Below are positions 1 to 10,083 of a stretch of DNA of 64,000 bases, one piece after another. The DNA is from Leptolyngbya sp. FACHB-321. GTDB taxonomy: Bacteria; Cyanobacteriota; Cyanobacteriia; Leptolyngbyales; Leptolyngbyaceae. The stretch is taken from positions 62,001-126,000 of the forward strand of contig NZ_JACJPI010000012.1 in NCBI RefSeq assembly GCF_014695975.1, written 5' to 3'. Position 1 is the first letter of the stretch. Each line of letters opens with the position of its first letter. The position numbers and the translations under genes are program-made. The notes below the pieces were generated by a model that saw only the letters and a program-made list of their open reading frames with translations, did no database searches and had not been told where the DNA came from.

Positions 1-19
1 CCTGGAAGCTTCTCTAGCC

Positions 20-541
20 TTGGTAGCAGCGTCTAGCCCCTCCGATTTCACTGGTTCTCTCTCCCTGTGGTGTATGCCTCCTGACCTCCAAGCCCAAACT
101 CCCGATCGCACAAACGGCAAAGTTGTGCCGATTGCCACGCTTAACCGCGACCTTTCATGGCAGGTGGCACCAAGCCTGTGGATTAGCTTCAAATATGCGT
201 GGGCAGGGGTTCGGTATGCGTTTCTCACCCAACGCAACTTTCGCATTCATGTCTTTGTCGGCACGTTTGCGTTTTGTCTCGGTATTTTTTTGCACCTTAG
301 CGCTGTAGAGATGTCAGTTGTGGGGCTGACCACAGGGGCTGTTCTGGCAATGGAGCTTTTGAATACGGCGCTTGAATCTGTGGTTGACCTGACCGTGAAG
401 CAGACCTATCACGAGCTAGCAAAGATTGCCAAGGATTGTGCAGCCGCCGCGGTGCTGATCTCGTCACTTGCTGCTGTATCGGTCGCTGGTTCACTCCTGC
501 TACCAAAACTCTGGTTACTGATTGCGGCTCATTTGCTCTAG
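20..541 (+). CDS. dgkA: Diacylglycerol/undecaprenol kinase family membrane protein
   Basis: Small integral membrane lipid kinase that phosphorylates diacylglycerol or undecaprenol with ATP, recycling lipid carriers for envelope synthesis. The family signature is visible in the segment MELLNTALESVVDL, which carries the conserved Glu and Asn of the active site, and hydrophobic helices lie on both sides of it. The conserved core starts near residue 46 (SWQVAPSLW). The start is uncertain: the frame is open to the window edge, TTG lies at 20, and an ATG at 74 would give 155 residues. The gene sits just upstream of trpG on the same strand. The 1-19 bases may belong to this gene or to the end of an upstream one. 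Confidence 0.85.
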   Translation: MVAASSPSDFTGSLSLWCMPPDLQAQTPDRTNGKVVPIATLNRDLSWQVAPSLWISFKYAWAGVRYAFLTQRNFRIHVFVGTFAFCLGIFLHLSAVEMSVVGLTTGAVLAMELLNTALESVVDLTVKQTYHELAKIAKDCAAAAVLISSLAAVSVAGSLLLPKLWLLIAAHLL

Positions 542-638
542 TGTGAAAATGCTCTAGTGTAAGAAATAAAGAAAGACATGGCGCAGCTAAGGCAATGTGC
601 AACGTTCTGCTTTCTGTTCCCTCAGTCTCGGGCTTCTC

Positions 639-1238
639 ATGATTCTTGTCATTGATAACTACGACAGCTTTACCTACAATCTGGTGCAGTATCTAGGCGA
701 ACTAGGTGCTGAGTTTCCGGTAGCAGAAGCAATTCAGGTCTATCGCAACGATCAGATTTCGCTTGAGCAAATCGGTCAGCTCCAGCCGGATGCGATCGTG
801 ATTTCTCCGGGTCCGGGTCGTCCTGAAGATGCGGGAGTTTCGCAGTCCATCATTGAGTCCTTCGGTGCTACTCTGCCGATTTTGGGCGTTTGCTTGGGGC
901 ATCAGAGCATTGGGCAAGTGTTTGGCGGCAAGATTGTATCTGCCCCTGTGCTCATGCATGGCAAAACGTCTTCAGTGCATCACACAGGTATAGGGGTTTT
1001 TGAAGGATTAGAAAATCCACTGACCGCAACCCGGTATCATAGTCTGGTGATTGATCGGCAAGCGTGTCCAGACGTGCTAGAAATTACTGCCTGGGTGGAT
1101 GACGGTACGATTATGGGTGTGCGCCATCGGCAGTATCCCCATGTTCAAGGCGTTCAGTTTCATCCTGAAAGTGTTCTCACTGCGTCGGGCAAGCAGCTAC
1201 TAAGGAACTTTTTAGCGTCGATCGCAAGTCACAAGTGA
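639..1238 (+). CDS. trpG: Anthranilate/aminodeoxychorismate synthase component II (glutamine amidotransferase)
   Basis: Class I glutamine amidotransferase of about 199 residues that releases ammonia from glutamine for anthranilate synthase (tryptophan) or aminodeoxychorismate synthase (folate). The N-terminus MILVIDNYDSFTYNLVQYL is typical of TrpG/PabA. The oxyanion and nucleophile motif GVCLGHQSIG carries the catalytic Cys, and VQFHPESV supplies the His-Glu pair. The reading frame extends upstream to 597, but the ATG at 639 matches the conserved family start, so I chose it. In many cyanobacteria one amidotransferase is thought to serve both synthases. No large-subunit gene is nearby, so trpG versus pabA cannot be decided from context. 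Confidence 0.93.
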   Translation: MILVIDNYDSFTYNLVQYLGELGAEFPVAEAIQVYRNDQISLEQIGQLQPDAIVISPGPGRPEDAGVSQSIIESFGATLPILGVCLGHQSIGQVFGGKIVSAPVLMHGKTSSVHHTGIGVFEGLENPLTATRYHSLVIDRQACPDVLEITAWVDDGTIMGVRHRQYPHVQGVQFHPESVLTASGKQLLRNFLASIASHK

Positions 1239-1376
1239 ATACAGTTGAGAGTTACAGGTGTTGCGTTTTGAGCTGATTTTTGGGCGTTAAGTTTGGGTTC
1301 ATACCCCCTTATTGTCCGTTAACTTAACACTTAAGGCTCAAAACGTTTCTTGTGTTGGTTTTGGTGAGAGGAGCTT

Positions 1377-2147
1377 ATGAGACGGCGGCGATTGCTACGC
1401 TATGCAGGGGCAGGCTTACTGTCTACGTTAGGGTTGGGAGTGGCTTCTGGTTGGCAGCGTTCCAATGCTCAAACCGGAGGAGCGCTTGGAGTGCAGTGGT
1501 TAGGGCATTCTTGTTTTCTCTTCACGGGTGACGGGCGACGGATCTTGGTAAACCCGTTTCGATCTCTCGGCTGTACGGCTGGTTATCGTCCGCCCAAAGT
1601 CTCGGCTGAATTGGTCTTAATTAGCAGTCAGCTACTGGATGAAGGTGCGGTAGAGATCGTTCCAGGGAACCCACGTTTGCTGTATGAATCGGGTACGTAT
1701 CAATTTAATAAAAAGCGGATTCAGGGCATTCGGACTGATCACGATCGCATTGGCGGCAAGCGCTTTGGTAGCAATGTAGCGTGGCAGTGGCAACAAGGCG
1801 GAGTAAATATTCTTCATCTCGGTGGTATTGCTAGCGCGATTTCGCTAGAGCAGAAAATTTTGATGGGTCGCCCAGACGTGCTGTTTGTGCCGATCGGCGG
1901 CGGTGCCAATGTTTACACCCCTGAAGAGGCAAAGCAAGCCATTCAAGTGCTGAACCCAAAGCTAATTATTCCAACGCACTACCGCACGAAGGCAGCATCA
2001 AAAGCCTGTGAGAGCGTTGGTGTCGATCAATTTCTCTCGTTAATGAGCGGTACGCCTGTGCGTCGCAGTGGTGCTACTATCAGCCTGCGATCAGCTGATT
2101 TGCCCAAAGAGGGTATGGCAATTCAGGTGTTGAGCTATCCCTTCTAA
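1377..2147 (+). CDS. MBL-fold metallo-hydrolase with Tat-like signal
   Basis: Metallo-beta-lactamase superfamily protein of 256 residues, UlaG-like branch. The N-terminus has the run RRRR followed by a hydrophobic stretch ending near SNAQ, which looks like a Tat signal or a membrane anchor. The fold is suggested by WLGHSCF near residue 41, TDHDRIGG near residue 120, HLGGIAS near residue 146 and IIPTHYR near residue 202. These place His and Asp residues where metal ligands of this branch usually sit, although the classical HxHxDH motif is not present. An AGAGGAG ribosome site lies just before the ATG. The stop codon TAA overlaps the first bases of a dispersed repeat. Substrate is unknown. Confidence 0.8.
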   Translation: MRRRRLLRYAGAGLLSTLGLGVASGWQRSNAQTGGALGVQWLGHSCFLFTGDGRRILVNPFRSLGCTAGYRPPKVSAELVLISSQLLDEGAVEIVPGNPRLLYESGTYQFNKKRIQGIRTDHDRIGGKRFGSNVAWQWQQGGVNILHLGGIASAISLEQKILMGRPDVLFVPIGGGANVYTPEEAKQAIQVLNPKLIIPTHYRTKAASKACESVGVDQFLSLMSGTPVRRSGATISLRSADLPKEGMAIQVLSYPF

Positions 2148-2272
2148 GTAGGAAGGCTACATTAAGCACTACTTGGAGACCGGGTTTCGACTGCGCTCAA
2201 CTCACCTACATATAGGAGAGAGTATTGATAAATAGAGGAGAGAGCATTGAGCAAAGTCGAAATGCGTCTCAT
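2146..2272 (+). repeat. Dispersed intergenic repeat, copy A
   Basis: Copy A shares the blocks AAGTAGGA-GGCT, ATTAAGC-C, GGGTTTCGACTGCGCTCAA and GTCGAAATGCG with copies at 53189-53312 (reverse) and 55752-55850. It begins inside the TAA stop of the preceding gene and fills most of the spacer. An internal near-repeat AGGAGAGAG(T/C)ATTGA occurs twice. Confidence 0.75.
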
Positions 2273-2401
2273 TAATCATTGCGTCTAGCTACTTAACAAG
2301 CGCTGAGAGTGACACTCTCTCGCAAAGCAGACAGACTTTTCTCCCGCTCATCATAAGATAAATGTTATGAGGATGACTGGAGGCGTACGGAACGGGTAGC
2401 G

Positions 2402-4000
2402 ATGCAAACGAAGACTCTTTCTGCCTCAGAGACGGCGGCTCGGTTTCATCAACTTCAAATGCAACTGCGCGATCGCTGGCACTCCATGGAACTATTCGAT
2501 GGTAGTGATGCCGATATCGTTGTGATACCGTCACTTAGCCTTGACCAACGGGAACTGCTCAAAATTGAAGGGGTGCACCACTACGAAGAACGACTGCTGT
2601 TTTCACTGATTCGGCTGCGAAATCCTCGCACACGGCTGGTTTATCTCACATCGCAACCGCTGCACCCTAGCGTGATTGACTATTACCTGCAACTGCTGCC
2701 AGGTATTCCGTTTTCTCATGCCCGCGATCGCCTATTGCTGTTATCAACCTACGATTCATCACTGAGTCCCCTTAGTCAAAAAATTCTCGATCGCCCTCGG
2801 CTTCTAGAGCGCATTCGTCATGCCGTGCAGCGCGATCGTGCTTACATGATTTGCTATAACTCCACCGAGGCAGAGCGCGACTTATCCGTTCAGCTTGATA
2901 TTCCCCTCTATGCGCTCGATCCAGCCCTACTACAATGGGGCACCAAGAGCGGTAGCCGCCAGATTTTTGCTGAAGCCGGAGTTCCCCATCCTGATGGCAG
3001 CAATAGCCTCTGGAACGCTGAAGAACTAGCGAACGCTGCCAATGCACTGTGGGAGCGGCAGCCAACCCTTAAGCGCATGGTCGTGAAGCTCAATGAGGGG
3101 TTTTCGGGGGAGGGTAATGCCATCCTAGATTTGCGTCCCATACAAGGGGTAGAACCAGGGGCAGCCTCTTCCGAGGTGCGCATCAAAGCGTTGCAAGAGC
3201 AATTTAGTCACCTCAAATTTGAAGCAAAAGCCGAAACTTGGGAGAATTTCAGCCGCCGTATTGTCGAGCTTGGGGCGATCGTCGAAGCATTTTTGGAAGG
3301 CGAAGAGAAGCGATCGCCCAGCGTCCAGGGCAGAATTACACCAACCGGAGAAGTTGAAATTCTCTCTACCCACGACCAGATTCTAGGCGGACCCAGTGGG
3401 CAGATTTACCTGGGATGTAGTTTTCCAGCAGACGAAGCCTATCGCCTGCGCCTACAGGAGTTAGGGCTACGCATTGGCAAAAATTTGGCAGAAAAAGGCG
3501 CTATGGAGCGCTTTGGTATCGATTTTGTGGCGGTGCATCAACCCAATCAACCCGACAAGCCAGCCTGGGATATACAGGCGATTGAAATCAACCTGCGGAA
3601 AGGTGGCACAACTCATCCCTTCATGACGCTTAAGTTTCTCACCAATGGGCGGTATGAACTTTCTAGCGGTCTGTTTTATAGCCAGCAGGGACGACCCAAG
3701 TATTACGTTGCTACCGATAACCTTCAGAAAGATCGCTATCAGGGTTTGCTACCGAATGATTTGATGGACATCATTGCCCAGCATCAGCTTCACTTTGATA
3801 CAAGCACCGAAACGGGCACCGTGTTTCACCTCATCGGCTGTTTGTCAGAATTTGGCAAGCTGGGCTTAACCAGCATCGGCAACTCGCCTCAGCAGGCGGA
3901 GGAAATGCACCACCGCCTCATTCGTGCGTTGGATGAAGAAACCCGATCGGGGCGCGAGGAGGAGCGATCTCAGCTTACAAGCCTACCGATGGGATGGTGA
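2402..4000 (+). CDS. ATP-grasp carboxylate-amine ligase, PGM1-like
   Basis: Protein of 532 residues that resembles the ATP-grasp ligases annotated as peptide ligase PGM1-related in cyanobacteria. These enzymes activate a carboxylate with ATP and join it to an amine. The N-terminal half (about 1-190) has segments such as VVIPSLSLDQREL and HYEERLLFSL. The central part has VVKLNEGFSGEGNA (ATP-binding Lys and Gly loop). The C-terminal part has QAIEINLRKGGTTHPF, where the Glu and Asn fit the metal-binding end of an ATP-grasp site. No peptide natural product genes are nearby, so the substrate is unknown. It converges with the bestrophin gene. Confidence 0.8.
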   Translation: MQTKTLSASETAARFHQLQMQLRDRWHSMELFDGSDADIVVIPSLSLDQRELLKIEGVHHYEERLLFSLIRLRNPRTRLVYLTSQPLHPSVIDYYLQLLPGIPFSHARDRLLLLSTYDSSLSPLSQKILDRPRLLERIRHAVQRDRAYMICYNSTEAERDLSVQLDIPLYALDPALLQWGTKSGSRQIFAEAGVPHPDGSNSLWNAEELANAANALWERQPTLKRMVVKLNEGFSGEGNAILDLRPIQGVEPGAASSEVRIKALQEQFSHLKFEAKAETWENFSRRIVELGAIVEAFLEGEEKRSPSVQGRITPTGEVEILSTHDQILGGPSGQIYLGCSFPADEAYRLRLQELGLRIGKNLAEKGAMERFGIDFVAVHQPNQPDKPAWDIQAIEINLRKGGTTHPFMTLKFLTNGRYELSSGLFYSQQGRPKYYVATDNLQKDRYQGLLPNDLMDIIAQHQLHFDTSTETGTVFHLIGCLSEFGKLGLTSIGNSPQQAEEMHHRLIRALDEETRSGREEERSQLTSLPMGW

Positions 4001-4062
4001 GCAGAAGGCAAAAGTTAGAAAAGGGTCGCGGGAAGTTGAAGTAACTCAAAACTTTTCATCCC

Positions 4063-4965
4063 TCAGCCTTTATCTTTTATCTCTTCGCACCCTGGCTTCA
4101 GCGAAATCAAATCCTCAATATTGCGGAGCATCGTGGCACAAATGGCATCCAGGGGCAAATCGTTGGCGTCGTGCCCGAAAGGGTTTTCGATTTCGATACC
4201 GATTTCTTCAATGCCGAAGAGGGTAAAGCTGATCAGAATGACAACGGGACCCGTCAACCAGCCAACGCTACCCACCACCTGAAAGGGCAGAGAGAGGCAG
4301 TAGAGCAGCAGCAATTGCTTGAGGTGAATAGCATACGCCATTGGCATCGGCGTTTTGAGAATGCGCTCGCAGGCTCCTAGCATATCGACCAGTGTATCTA
4401 GCAACTTATGCATGGCGCTGAGTTGATAAGCATTCAGGTGGTTGCGCTCTTGCTGCTGCAAATAGTCCCCAATCCAAAATGCGATCTCCAGCGGCGGATG
4501 GTGCATCGTTTTGAGGATCTCGTACTTGGCAGGCGGCAAGAGTTTGCTTAGTTCATCGTTGAGGCTTTCCTGCCGCAGATGCAGCTTGGTAGCAACGCAA
4601 AAGGCAACGAGCATCCGTAACACCACAATTTTTTGAGCGCGCGCCTCTGGGGTAGAGACAATGATCGCCAGCCAAATCTGCCGTGCCAAGTTACGCACCG
4701 TATTAATTAGCGTGCCCCAGCATTTGCGCCCTTCCCAAAAACGCTCATACGCGGTATTGGTGCGAAAGACAAGCAGTAGCCCCAGCACAATATTAGGAAT
4801 CAGACTGGCTAAGGTAGGCATGGCTACCGGCAGTTTCCAGTAAGACAGCACTGAAATAACTACTCCAAAGAGACCACAAAGCACGGTGCGACCCAGAATG
4901 GAGGGAATAACCGATCCTTTGATCTGAAAGACAGTTTGAAACCACTGCTTACGTTCTGTAACCAT
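4063..4965 (-). CDS. Bestrophin family ion channel
   Basis: Integral membrane protein of 300 residues in the bestrophin/YneE family, which forms pentameric anion or cation channels. Thylakoid bestrophin-like proteins of plants belong to the same wider family. Visible features are an N-terminal basic stretch, a first hydrophobic helix (about 22-42), a second (about 52-66) and the signature FRTNTAYERFWEGRKCWG immediately after it. Further hydrophobic segments lie near 215-250 before a charged C-terminus. Length is normal for bacterial members. It is divergent from dnaK3 with a 249-base spacer that must hold both promoters. Confidence 0.9.
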   Translation of the reverse strand: MVTERKQWFQTVFQIKGSVIPSILGRTVLCGLFGVVISVLSYWKLPVAMPTLASLIPNIVLGLLLVFRTNTAYERFWEGRKCWGTLINTVRNLARQIWLAIIVSTPEARAQKIVVLRMLVAFCVATKLHLRQESLNDELSKLLPPAKYEILKTMHHPPLEIAFWIGDYLQQQERNHLNAYQLSAMHKLLDTLVDMLGACERILKTPMPMAYAIHLKQLLLLYCLSLPFQVVGSVGWLTGPVVILISFTLFGIEEIGIEIENPFGHDANDLPLDAICATMLRNIEDLISLKPGCEEIKDKG

Positions 4966-5214
4966 TAGCTCTAAATCAGTTACAACTATTTCAAGCAGCT
5001 TAAACGATCGCAGGCATCGCTGATTCTAAGGATGCAACAGGAGCAGGATGCCTGAAAATGCGTCCAAACAGCCTGCTTTATCGCACGTCCGATCGTCAGC
5101 AGGCTTCATCCCAGCAATTACCGGGGTCTGCTGCATCCACACGATAGAATAAACTCAACATAACGTATCAGTAAAAGTACGTCGCGCAAGCAGCTTACGG
5201 GAGATCAGACACGC

Positions 5215-7638
5215 ATGGGCAAGGTAGTCGGCATTGACCTGGGAACAACCAACTCAGTCGTCGCTGTGATGGAAGGCGGCAAGCCAGTCGTAATTGCCAA
5301 TGCCGAGGGGATGCGAACCACTCCATCCGTCGTTGGCTTTAGCAAGGATGGTGAGCGTCTGGTGGGCCAACTAGCGCGGCGGCAGGCGATTTCTGATCCG
5401 CAAAATACGTTCTATGCAGTGAAGCGCTACATCGGCCGCAAGTACGCGGAACTTAGCCCAGAGTCTAAGCGAGTGCCCTACACCGTTCGCAAAGATGACA
5501 TCGGCAATATCAAGCTCAAGTGTCCCCGGCTCCAAAAAGAGTTCTCCCCAGAAGAAATTGCCTCGATGGTGCTGCTCAAGCTGGTGGATGAAGCCAGCCG
5601 CTACCTGGGTACACCTGTGACTGACGCTGTGATTACGGTGCCCGCGTATTTCAACGACTCTCAGCGGCAGGCGACGCGGGATGCCGGACGCATTGCAGGG
5701 CTGGAAGTCAAGCGGATCTTGAATGAACCCACGGCTGCCTCTCTGGCATATGGGATGGATCGTCGGGATAATCAAACGATTCTCGTGTTTGACCTGGGAG
5801 GTGGCACGTTTGATGTCTCCATTCTGGATGTGGGCGATGGTGTCTTTGAAGTCAAAGCAACCAGCGGCGATACGCAGCTTGGCGGCAATGACTTTGATAA
5901 AAAGATTGTGGACTGGCTGGCAGAACAGTTTCTAGAGACAGAAGGCGTGGACTTGCGGCGCGATCGCCAAGCACTGCAACGCCTCAGCGAAGCCGCCGAA
6001 AAAGCCAAAATTGAGCTGTCGGGTGTCACCGTTACCGATATCAACTTACCGTTTATCACGGCGACCGAAGAGGGACCCAAGCACCTAGAAACACGCCTCA
6101 CGCGATCGCAGTTTGAAGGCTTGTGCAGCGACCTGATTAGCCGTGTGCGAAACCCCGTTAAGCAAGCGATTCGGGATGCAAATTTGAGTCCCAGTCAAAT
6201 TGATGAAGTGGTGCTGGTGGGTGGCTCTACGCGTATTCCTGTCATTCAGCAGCTTGTGCGCAGTTTGATCGATCGCGAACCGAACCAGAACGTGAATCCT
6301 GATGAAGTCGTTGCAGTGGGTGCCGCAATTCAAGCTGGTATTCTGGCTGGCGAGGTTAAGGATGTGCTGCTGCTGGATGTCACGCCGCTCTCGCTGGGGC
6401 TAGAAACCGTTGGCGGTGTCATGAAAAAGCTAATTCCCCGCAACACAACCATTCCAGTACGCCGTTCAGATATTTTCTCTACGGGCGAAGATAATCAGAC
6501 GCTGGTGGAAGTTCATGTCCTGCAAGGCGAACGAGACATTGCAGCAGGTAACAAATCGATCGGGCGGTTCAAGCTCGTTGGCATTCCCCCAGCGCCACGC
6601 GGTCTACCGCAGATTCAGGTCTCGTTCGACATTGATGCAAACGGCATTTTGCAGGTGGCGGCAATGGAACGTACCACTGGGCGCGAGCAAAGTATTACTG
6701 TTCAGGGTGCTTCGACTTTGAGCGATGAAGAAGTCAAGCGGATGATGCGTGAGGCGCAGGAGTATGCGGACGTAGACCGACAAAAGAAAGAAAAAGTCGA
6801 AAAGCGTAACCAGGCAGAATCTCAAATCTTTCAGGCAGAGCGCCAACTGCGAGAAGCCACACTGGATTTTGGGATGCAGTTTGTCAGCAGTTATCGCTCT
6901 AAAATCGAGCGTGCCATTCAATCCTTGCGCGAAGCCCTTACTCAAAACGACGATCGCGGCATTGATCGAGCTAAAGCCGACCTGGATGATGCGCTGTACG
7001 ATCTGCGTCGAGAAGTCTATCAACGCAACAAAGAAGACGAAGAGAGCGACAGTCTGTTTGGAGCCATCAAAAGCTTCTTTACCGATGATGACGACTACTA
7101 CGAAGATGATCGCCGGGACTACGATCGCTACGGCAGCGGTGGCTATGGTGGCAGTAGTTATGGCGGCAGTGGCTATGGCGGCAGTAGTTATGGGAGCGGG
7201 CGCAGTCCCTATGGCATGGGCAGTGGGGCACGGGACGATAACCGCCAAGACGACAGCCGCTATGGCGGGCGCAATGATTATGGCGCTGGTTCAGGTTCCT
7301 GGAGCGACAGTCGTTATAGCGGACAAGATGCTGGTAGTAGAGCGCCTCGCAGTGACCGTTATAACGATCGCTCGTCTGAGCGCCTGAATGATCGCCCTAG
7401 CGATCGTCCGTCTGAACGCCCGTCTGAACGTGCCAATGAACGTCCTCGCTATGACGATGAGCGCGGTTATGATAGTGAGCGCAACCGTGATACTAGCAGA
7501 CCCCCTCGTGGTGACACCCGCCCACCCGCCGAACCTCGTACGACCGATCGCGGCGATCGTCGCCCCTCTCGCCCGCCCAAAAATGCCCGCCCAAACCTTT
7601 ACCAAGACAACTGGGATGAAGAAGATGAGTGGCTTTAA
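5215..7638 (+). CDS. dnaK3: Hsp70 chaperone DnaK3-like, with long Gly/Arg/Asp-rich tail
   Basis: ATP-dependent Hsp70 chaperone of 807 residues. The nucleotide-binding domain is canonical: [13 protein letters not shown] at the start, [11 protein letters not shown] in the middle and [11 protein letters not shown] later. The linker is the [12 protein letters not shown] region, followed by the substrate-binding domain and a helical lid. After about residue 620 comes an unusual tail of about 185 residues: an acidic patch with a DDDDYYEDD core, Gly-Tyr-Ser repeats, many Arg/Asp/Ser/Pro blocks, and a final acidic WDEEDEWL. Cyanobacteria have several DnaKs. The long tail and the downstream J-protein point to the membrane-associated DnaK3 type rather than DnaK2. 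A purine-rich ribosome site (ACGGGAGA) lies about 10 bases before the ATG. Confidence 0.92.
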   Translation: MGKVVGIDLGTTNSVVAVMEGGKPVVIANAEGMRTTPSVVGFSKDGERLVGQLARRQAISDPQNTFYAVKRYIGRKYAELSPESKRVPYTVRKDDIGNIKLKCPRLQKEFSPEEIASMVLLKLVDEASRYLGTPVTDAVITVPAYFNDSQRQATRDAGRIAGLEVKRILNEPTAASLAYGMDRRDNQTILVFDLGGGTFDVSILDVGDGVFEVKATSGDTQLGGNDFDKKIVDWLAEQFLETEGVDLRRDRQALQRLSEAAEKAKIELSGVTVTDINLPFITATEEGPKHLETRLTRSQFEGLCSDLISRVRNPVKQAIRDANLSPSQIDEVVLVGGSTRIPVIQQLVRSLIDREPNQNVNPDEVVAVGAAIQAGILAGEVKDVLLLDVTPLSLGLETVGGVMKKLIPRNTTIPVRRSDIFSTGEDNQTLVEVHVLQGERDIAAGNKSIGRFKLVGIPPAPRGLPQIQVSFDIDANGILQVAAMERTTGREQSITVQGASTLSDEEVKRMMREAQEYADVDRQKKEKVEKRNQAESQIFQAERQLREATLDFGMQFVSSYRSKIERAIQSLREALTQNDDRGIDRAKADLDDALYDLRREVYQRNKEDEESDSLFGAIKSFFTDDDDYYEDDRRDYDRYGSGGYGGSSYGGSGYGGSSYGSGRSPYGMGSGARDDNRQDDSRYGGRNDYGAGSGSWSDSRYSGQDAGSRAPRSDRYNDRSSERLNDRPSDRPSERPSERANERPRYDDERGYDSERNRDTSRPPRGDTRPPAEPRTTDRGDRRPSRPPKNARPNLYQDNWDEEDEWL

Positions 7639-7766
7639 GGCAAGGCTAAGGGATAAAGGCTAAGGGACAAGATTTCGAGTTTTGCATTCTGCTTGCGTCC
7701 CTACGCCCCTATTGCCTCCACTGCCCATCCCATCACCTCTGGCTCCTGACTCCTGACATTACTTAG

Positions 7767-8735
7767 ATGCAAGACTTTCGGAACTATTACGACATTTTAG
7801 GCGTGGCTAGAGATGCCACCGTTGACGAAATCAAAAAGGAATTTCGGCGGTTGGCGCGACAATTTCACCCTGATCTAAACCCTGGCAACAAGCAGGCAGA
7901 AGAGAAGTTCAAAGACATTAACGAAGCGTATGAAGTTCTCTCTGACCCCACAAAACGCGGTCAGTATGACCAATTCGGAAAGTTCTGGCAACAGCGAGGC
8001 TTCAAAGGTGGGCAGACAGCGAAACCGTCACGCGGTTGGGATGGACGGAGCGATCGCGCGGCTGATGACGTTGACTTTGGTGAATTTGACAATTTCAATA
8101 GCTTCGTCGATCAACTTCTGAATCGCCGTACCGCTAAAGAAGCCAACGCTGCCCGCACAGGCACACGTGACTACTACCAACCTGGCACCACCAAAACAGC
8201 CTACACAGTGCCACGAGCGACACGACGAGATGCTGAAGCACGACTGGCAGTGCCTTTAGAGAAGGCTTACACTGGCGGACAAGAACGGATTCGGCTGGAA
8301 GATGGACGATCGCTCGAAGTGAATATGCCGCCTGGTATGGTGACTGGACAACGCATCCGGCTGAAGGGACAAGGTGTTGCAGGCGGCGATTTATATCTCA
8401 AAATTGACGTTGCGCCCCATCCCTTTTTCCGGCTCGAAGGCTCCGACATTCAATGCCTGCTGCCCGTTACGCCTAGCGAAGCTGTTTTAGGTGGACAGCT
8501 TGAGGTACCGACACTAGACGGTTTAGTTAAAATGTCGATTCCTGCTGGTGTGCGGACAGGTCAACGCCTACGCCTTGCTGCTAAAGGCTACCCTACAGCA
8601 AGCGGCAGACGCGGTGATCAGATTGTCGAAATTCAAATTATGGTGCCACGCGACCCCAGTCCCCAAGAACGCGAGCTTTACGAAAAACTGCGCCAGCTCG
8701 AAACCTTTAATCCTCGTGCTGATCTGCCTGTATAA
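7767..8735 (+). CDS. dnaJ: DnaJ/CbpA-type J-domain co-chaperone
   Basis: J-domain protein of 322 residues that stimulates DnaK ATPase activity. The J-domain (about 4-70) has [20 protein letters not shown] and the essential HPD in QFHPDLNPG. It lacks the Cys-rich zinc finger of classical DnaJ, so it is CbpA-like. After a linker rich in charged residues (about 75-150) come two C-terminal beta domains, with [18 protein letters not shown] and [13 protein letters not shown] as landmarks. It lies 128 bases after dnaK3 on the same strand, and the two very likely work as a chaperone pair. The spacer contains CT-rich repeats with CTCCTGA units. Confidence 0.92.
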   Translation: MQDFRNYYDILGVARDATVDEIKKEFRRLARQFHPDLNPGNKQAEEKFKDINEAYEVLSDPTKRGQYDQFGKFWQQRGFKGGQTAKPSRGWDGRSDRAADDVDFGEFDNFNSFVDQLLNRRTAKEANAARTGTRDYYQPGTTKTAYTVPRATRRDAEARLAVPLEKAYTGGQERIRLEDGRSLEVNMPPGMVTGQRIRLKGQGVAGGDLYLKIDVAPHPFFRLEGSDIQCLLPVTPSEAVLGGQLEVPTLDGLVKMSIPAGVRTGQRLRLAAKGYPTASGRRGDQIVEIQIMVPRDPSPQERELYEKLRQLETFNPRADLPV

Positions 8736-8759
8736 GGGCGTAAATGGTTGCGTGTCATT

Positions 8760-8794
8760 CTCCCTTGTGGTTGCGGGGAGCAGCAATAGTTTTT
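8760..8794 (+). terminator. Weak hairpin with T-run after dnaJ
   Basis: CTCCC at 8760-8764 pairs with GGGAG at 8776-8780, followed 9 bases later by TTTTT. The short stem makes this a tentative terminator of the dnaK3-dnaJ unit. Confidence 0.3.
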
Positions 8795-9030
8795 AATCGT
8801 TCCATGAGAGGCATGGATGGCATCGTGTTAAGTTACTGCTCAGTCCATTTTTTTGTATGAAAACACTCTGCTTGTGACAGTTTTAAGGGGTCTGTAGCGA
8901 AGTGGGCGAACGCCTGAATTCTGGGAGGTCGACCATATAACCATCGACGCTCCTCAGTTAACTCCTTATTTACGGAATACTTCAGCATAGTGTGTAGTTG
9001 TCCCTAGGCAGCCAGTCATCTTCATTTGTT

Positions 9031-10083
9031 ATGAGTCCCCTAAGGGAGCCTTCATCCTCGGTGCGCAAAACCTTGCCTCTCATTTGGCGGGTTGTCTCTG
9101 TTGTGGGTCTAACAGCACTCAGTATTTGGCTCGTTCGCTTTATCATCCTATTTGCAATGCTGGGAGCCTCGATTCCTGCTCCAGTCAGAACTTTACTGGG
9201 GATTGCTCCGCCAGAGCTGTGTGACGAAATAAAAGCTCGAAATGCTGATGCAGTCAAAAACTATCTCAATCAAGGCGGCAACCCTAACGCCATTGACGCC
9301 AGTTCCACTGATTCATATGGACCGACCTCTGTCTCCCTCCTCGGTTGTGCTGCTTGGTATGGGAACCGCGAAGTTGCAGTGATGTTGCTTGACCGAGGTG
9401 CAAAGATTAATGGCACCCACTGGGATCGAGGTCAAAAGTCACCGCCGCTGACACTAGCCTTGGTGGCAATCGACAGAGACAAAACTCAGGTAGCGAGTTG
9501 GCAGATTTGGGAAGTTGCAGAACTTTTGCTAGCTAGAGGTGCCGATGCGAATGTGAAGAATGGCACTAGGGTCACCCCTTTGCATGCAATTGCAAAGTCG
9601 TATTATCGAGAGAATGCAGCAGACCGACAAGCGATCGCAGAGTTGCTGCTTGCCAAGGGTGCGGCGGTCAATAGCAAAAGCAGCGGGAATCTCCTCCATC
9701 GGTTCTTCTGCAATCGCACAGCGCTAGACGAGTGGGGAGCATCTCCCCTGCACTTAGCCGCCTACTATGGTCAAACTTCAGTTGCAGAAGTATTAATTGC
9801 CAACGGTGCAGACGTTGCCGCCAAAAATGATTGTGGTCGCACTCCCTTAAACATTGCCGCTAGACAGGGTAACAGCCCTGCACTGGTAGAAAGGTTGCTA
9901 GCCCAAGGGTCAGACAGCAATGCTAAAGATGTTTTAGGGCAGACACCGCTTTTTTATGCGACTCAATCACTGGGGTTTCTTCAGCGCCCTGACTCTAACA
10001 CCGAGGGCAAAGAAGAGCGTGCAGCCAAGCTTCGTATCATCATTGAGTTGCTCAAGCGTCATAGAGCGATGAATCACGTCTAG
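9031..10083 (+). CDS. Membrane-anchored ankyrin repeat protein
   Basis: Protein of about 350 residues. A hydrophobic segment (LIWRVVSVVGLTALSIWL and the residues after it, about 16-46) anchors it near the N-terminus. The rest is ankyrin repeats, with recognisable cores such as VAVMLLDRGAKING, ELLLARGADANVKNGT, SPLHLAAYYGQTSVAEVL and TPLNIAARQGN. Ankyrin repeats mediate protein binding, and no catalytic domain is visible. The frame also offers TTG at 8998. I prefer the ATG at 9031, though neither has a clear ribosome site. The stop TAG shares the four bases CTAG with the stop of the convergent EVE gene. Partners are unknown. Confidence 0.8.
   Translation: MSPLREPSSSVRKTLPLIWRVVSVVGLTALSIWLVRFIILFAMLGASIPAPVRTLLGIAPPELCDEIKARNADAVKNYLNQGGNPNAIDASSTDSYGPTSVSLLGCAAWYGNREVAVMLLDRGAKINGTHWDRGQKSPPLTLALVAIDRDKTQVASWQIWEVAELLLARGADANVKNGTRVTPLHAIAKSYYRENAADRQAIAELLLAKGAAVNSKSSGNLLHRFFCNRTALDEWGASPLHLAAYYGQTSVAEVLIANGADVAAKNDCGRTPLNIAARQGNSPALVERLLAQGSDSNAKDVLGQTPLFYATQSLGFLQRPDSNTEGKEERAAKLRIIIELLKRHRAMNHV

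Noticed and set aside
2146-2272. CRISPR-like array
   Set aside because: The repeat is dispersed, not tandem with regular spacers, and no cas genes are present.
8876-8990. A sequence before the ankyrin gene that first looked like a tRNA or structured RNA
   Set aside because: It can form only one hairpin (8924-8953) and has no T-loop or acceptor stem. I do not call an RNA gene.
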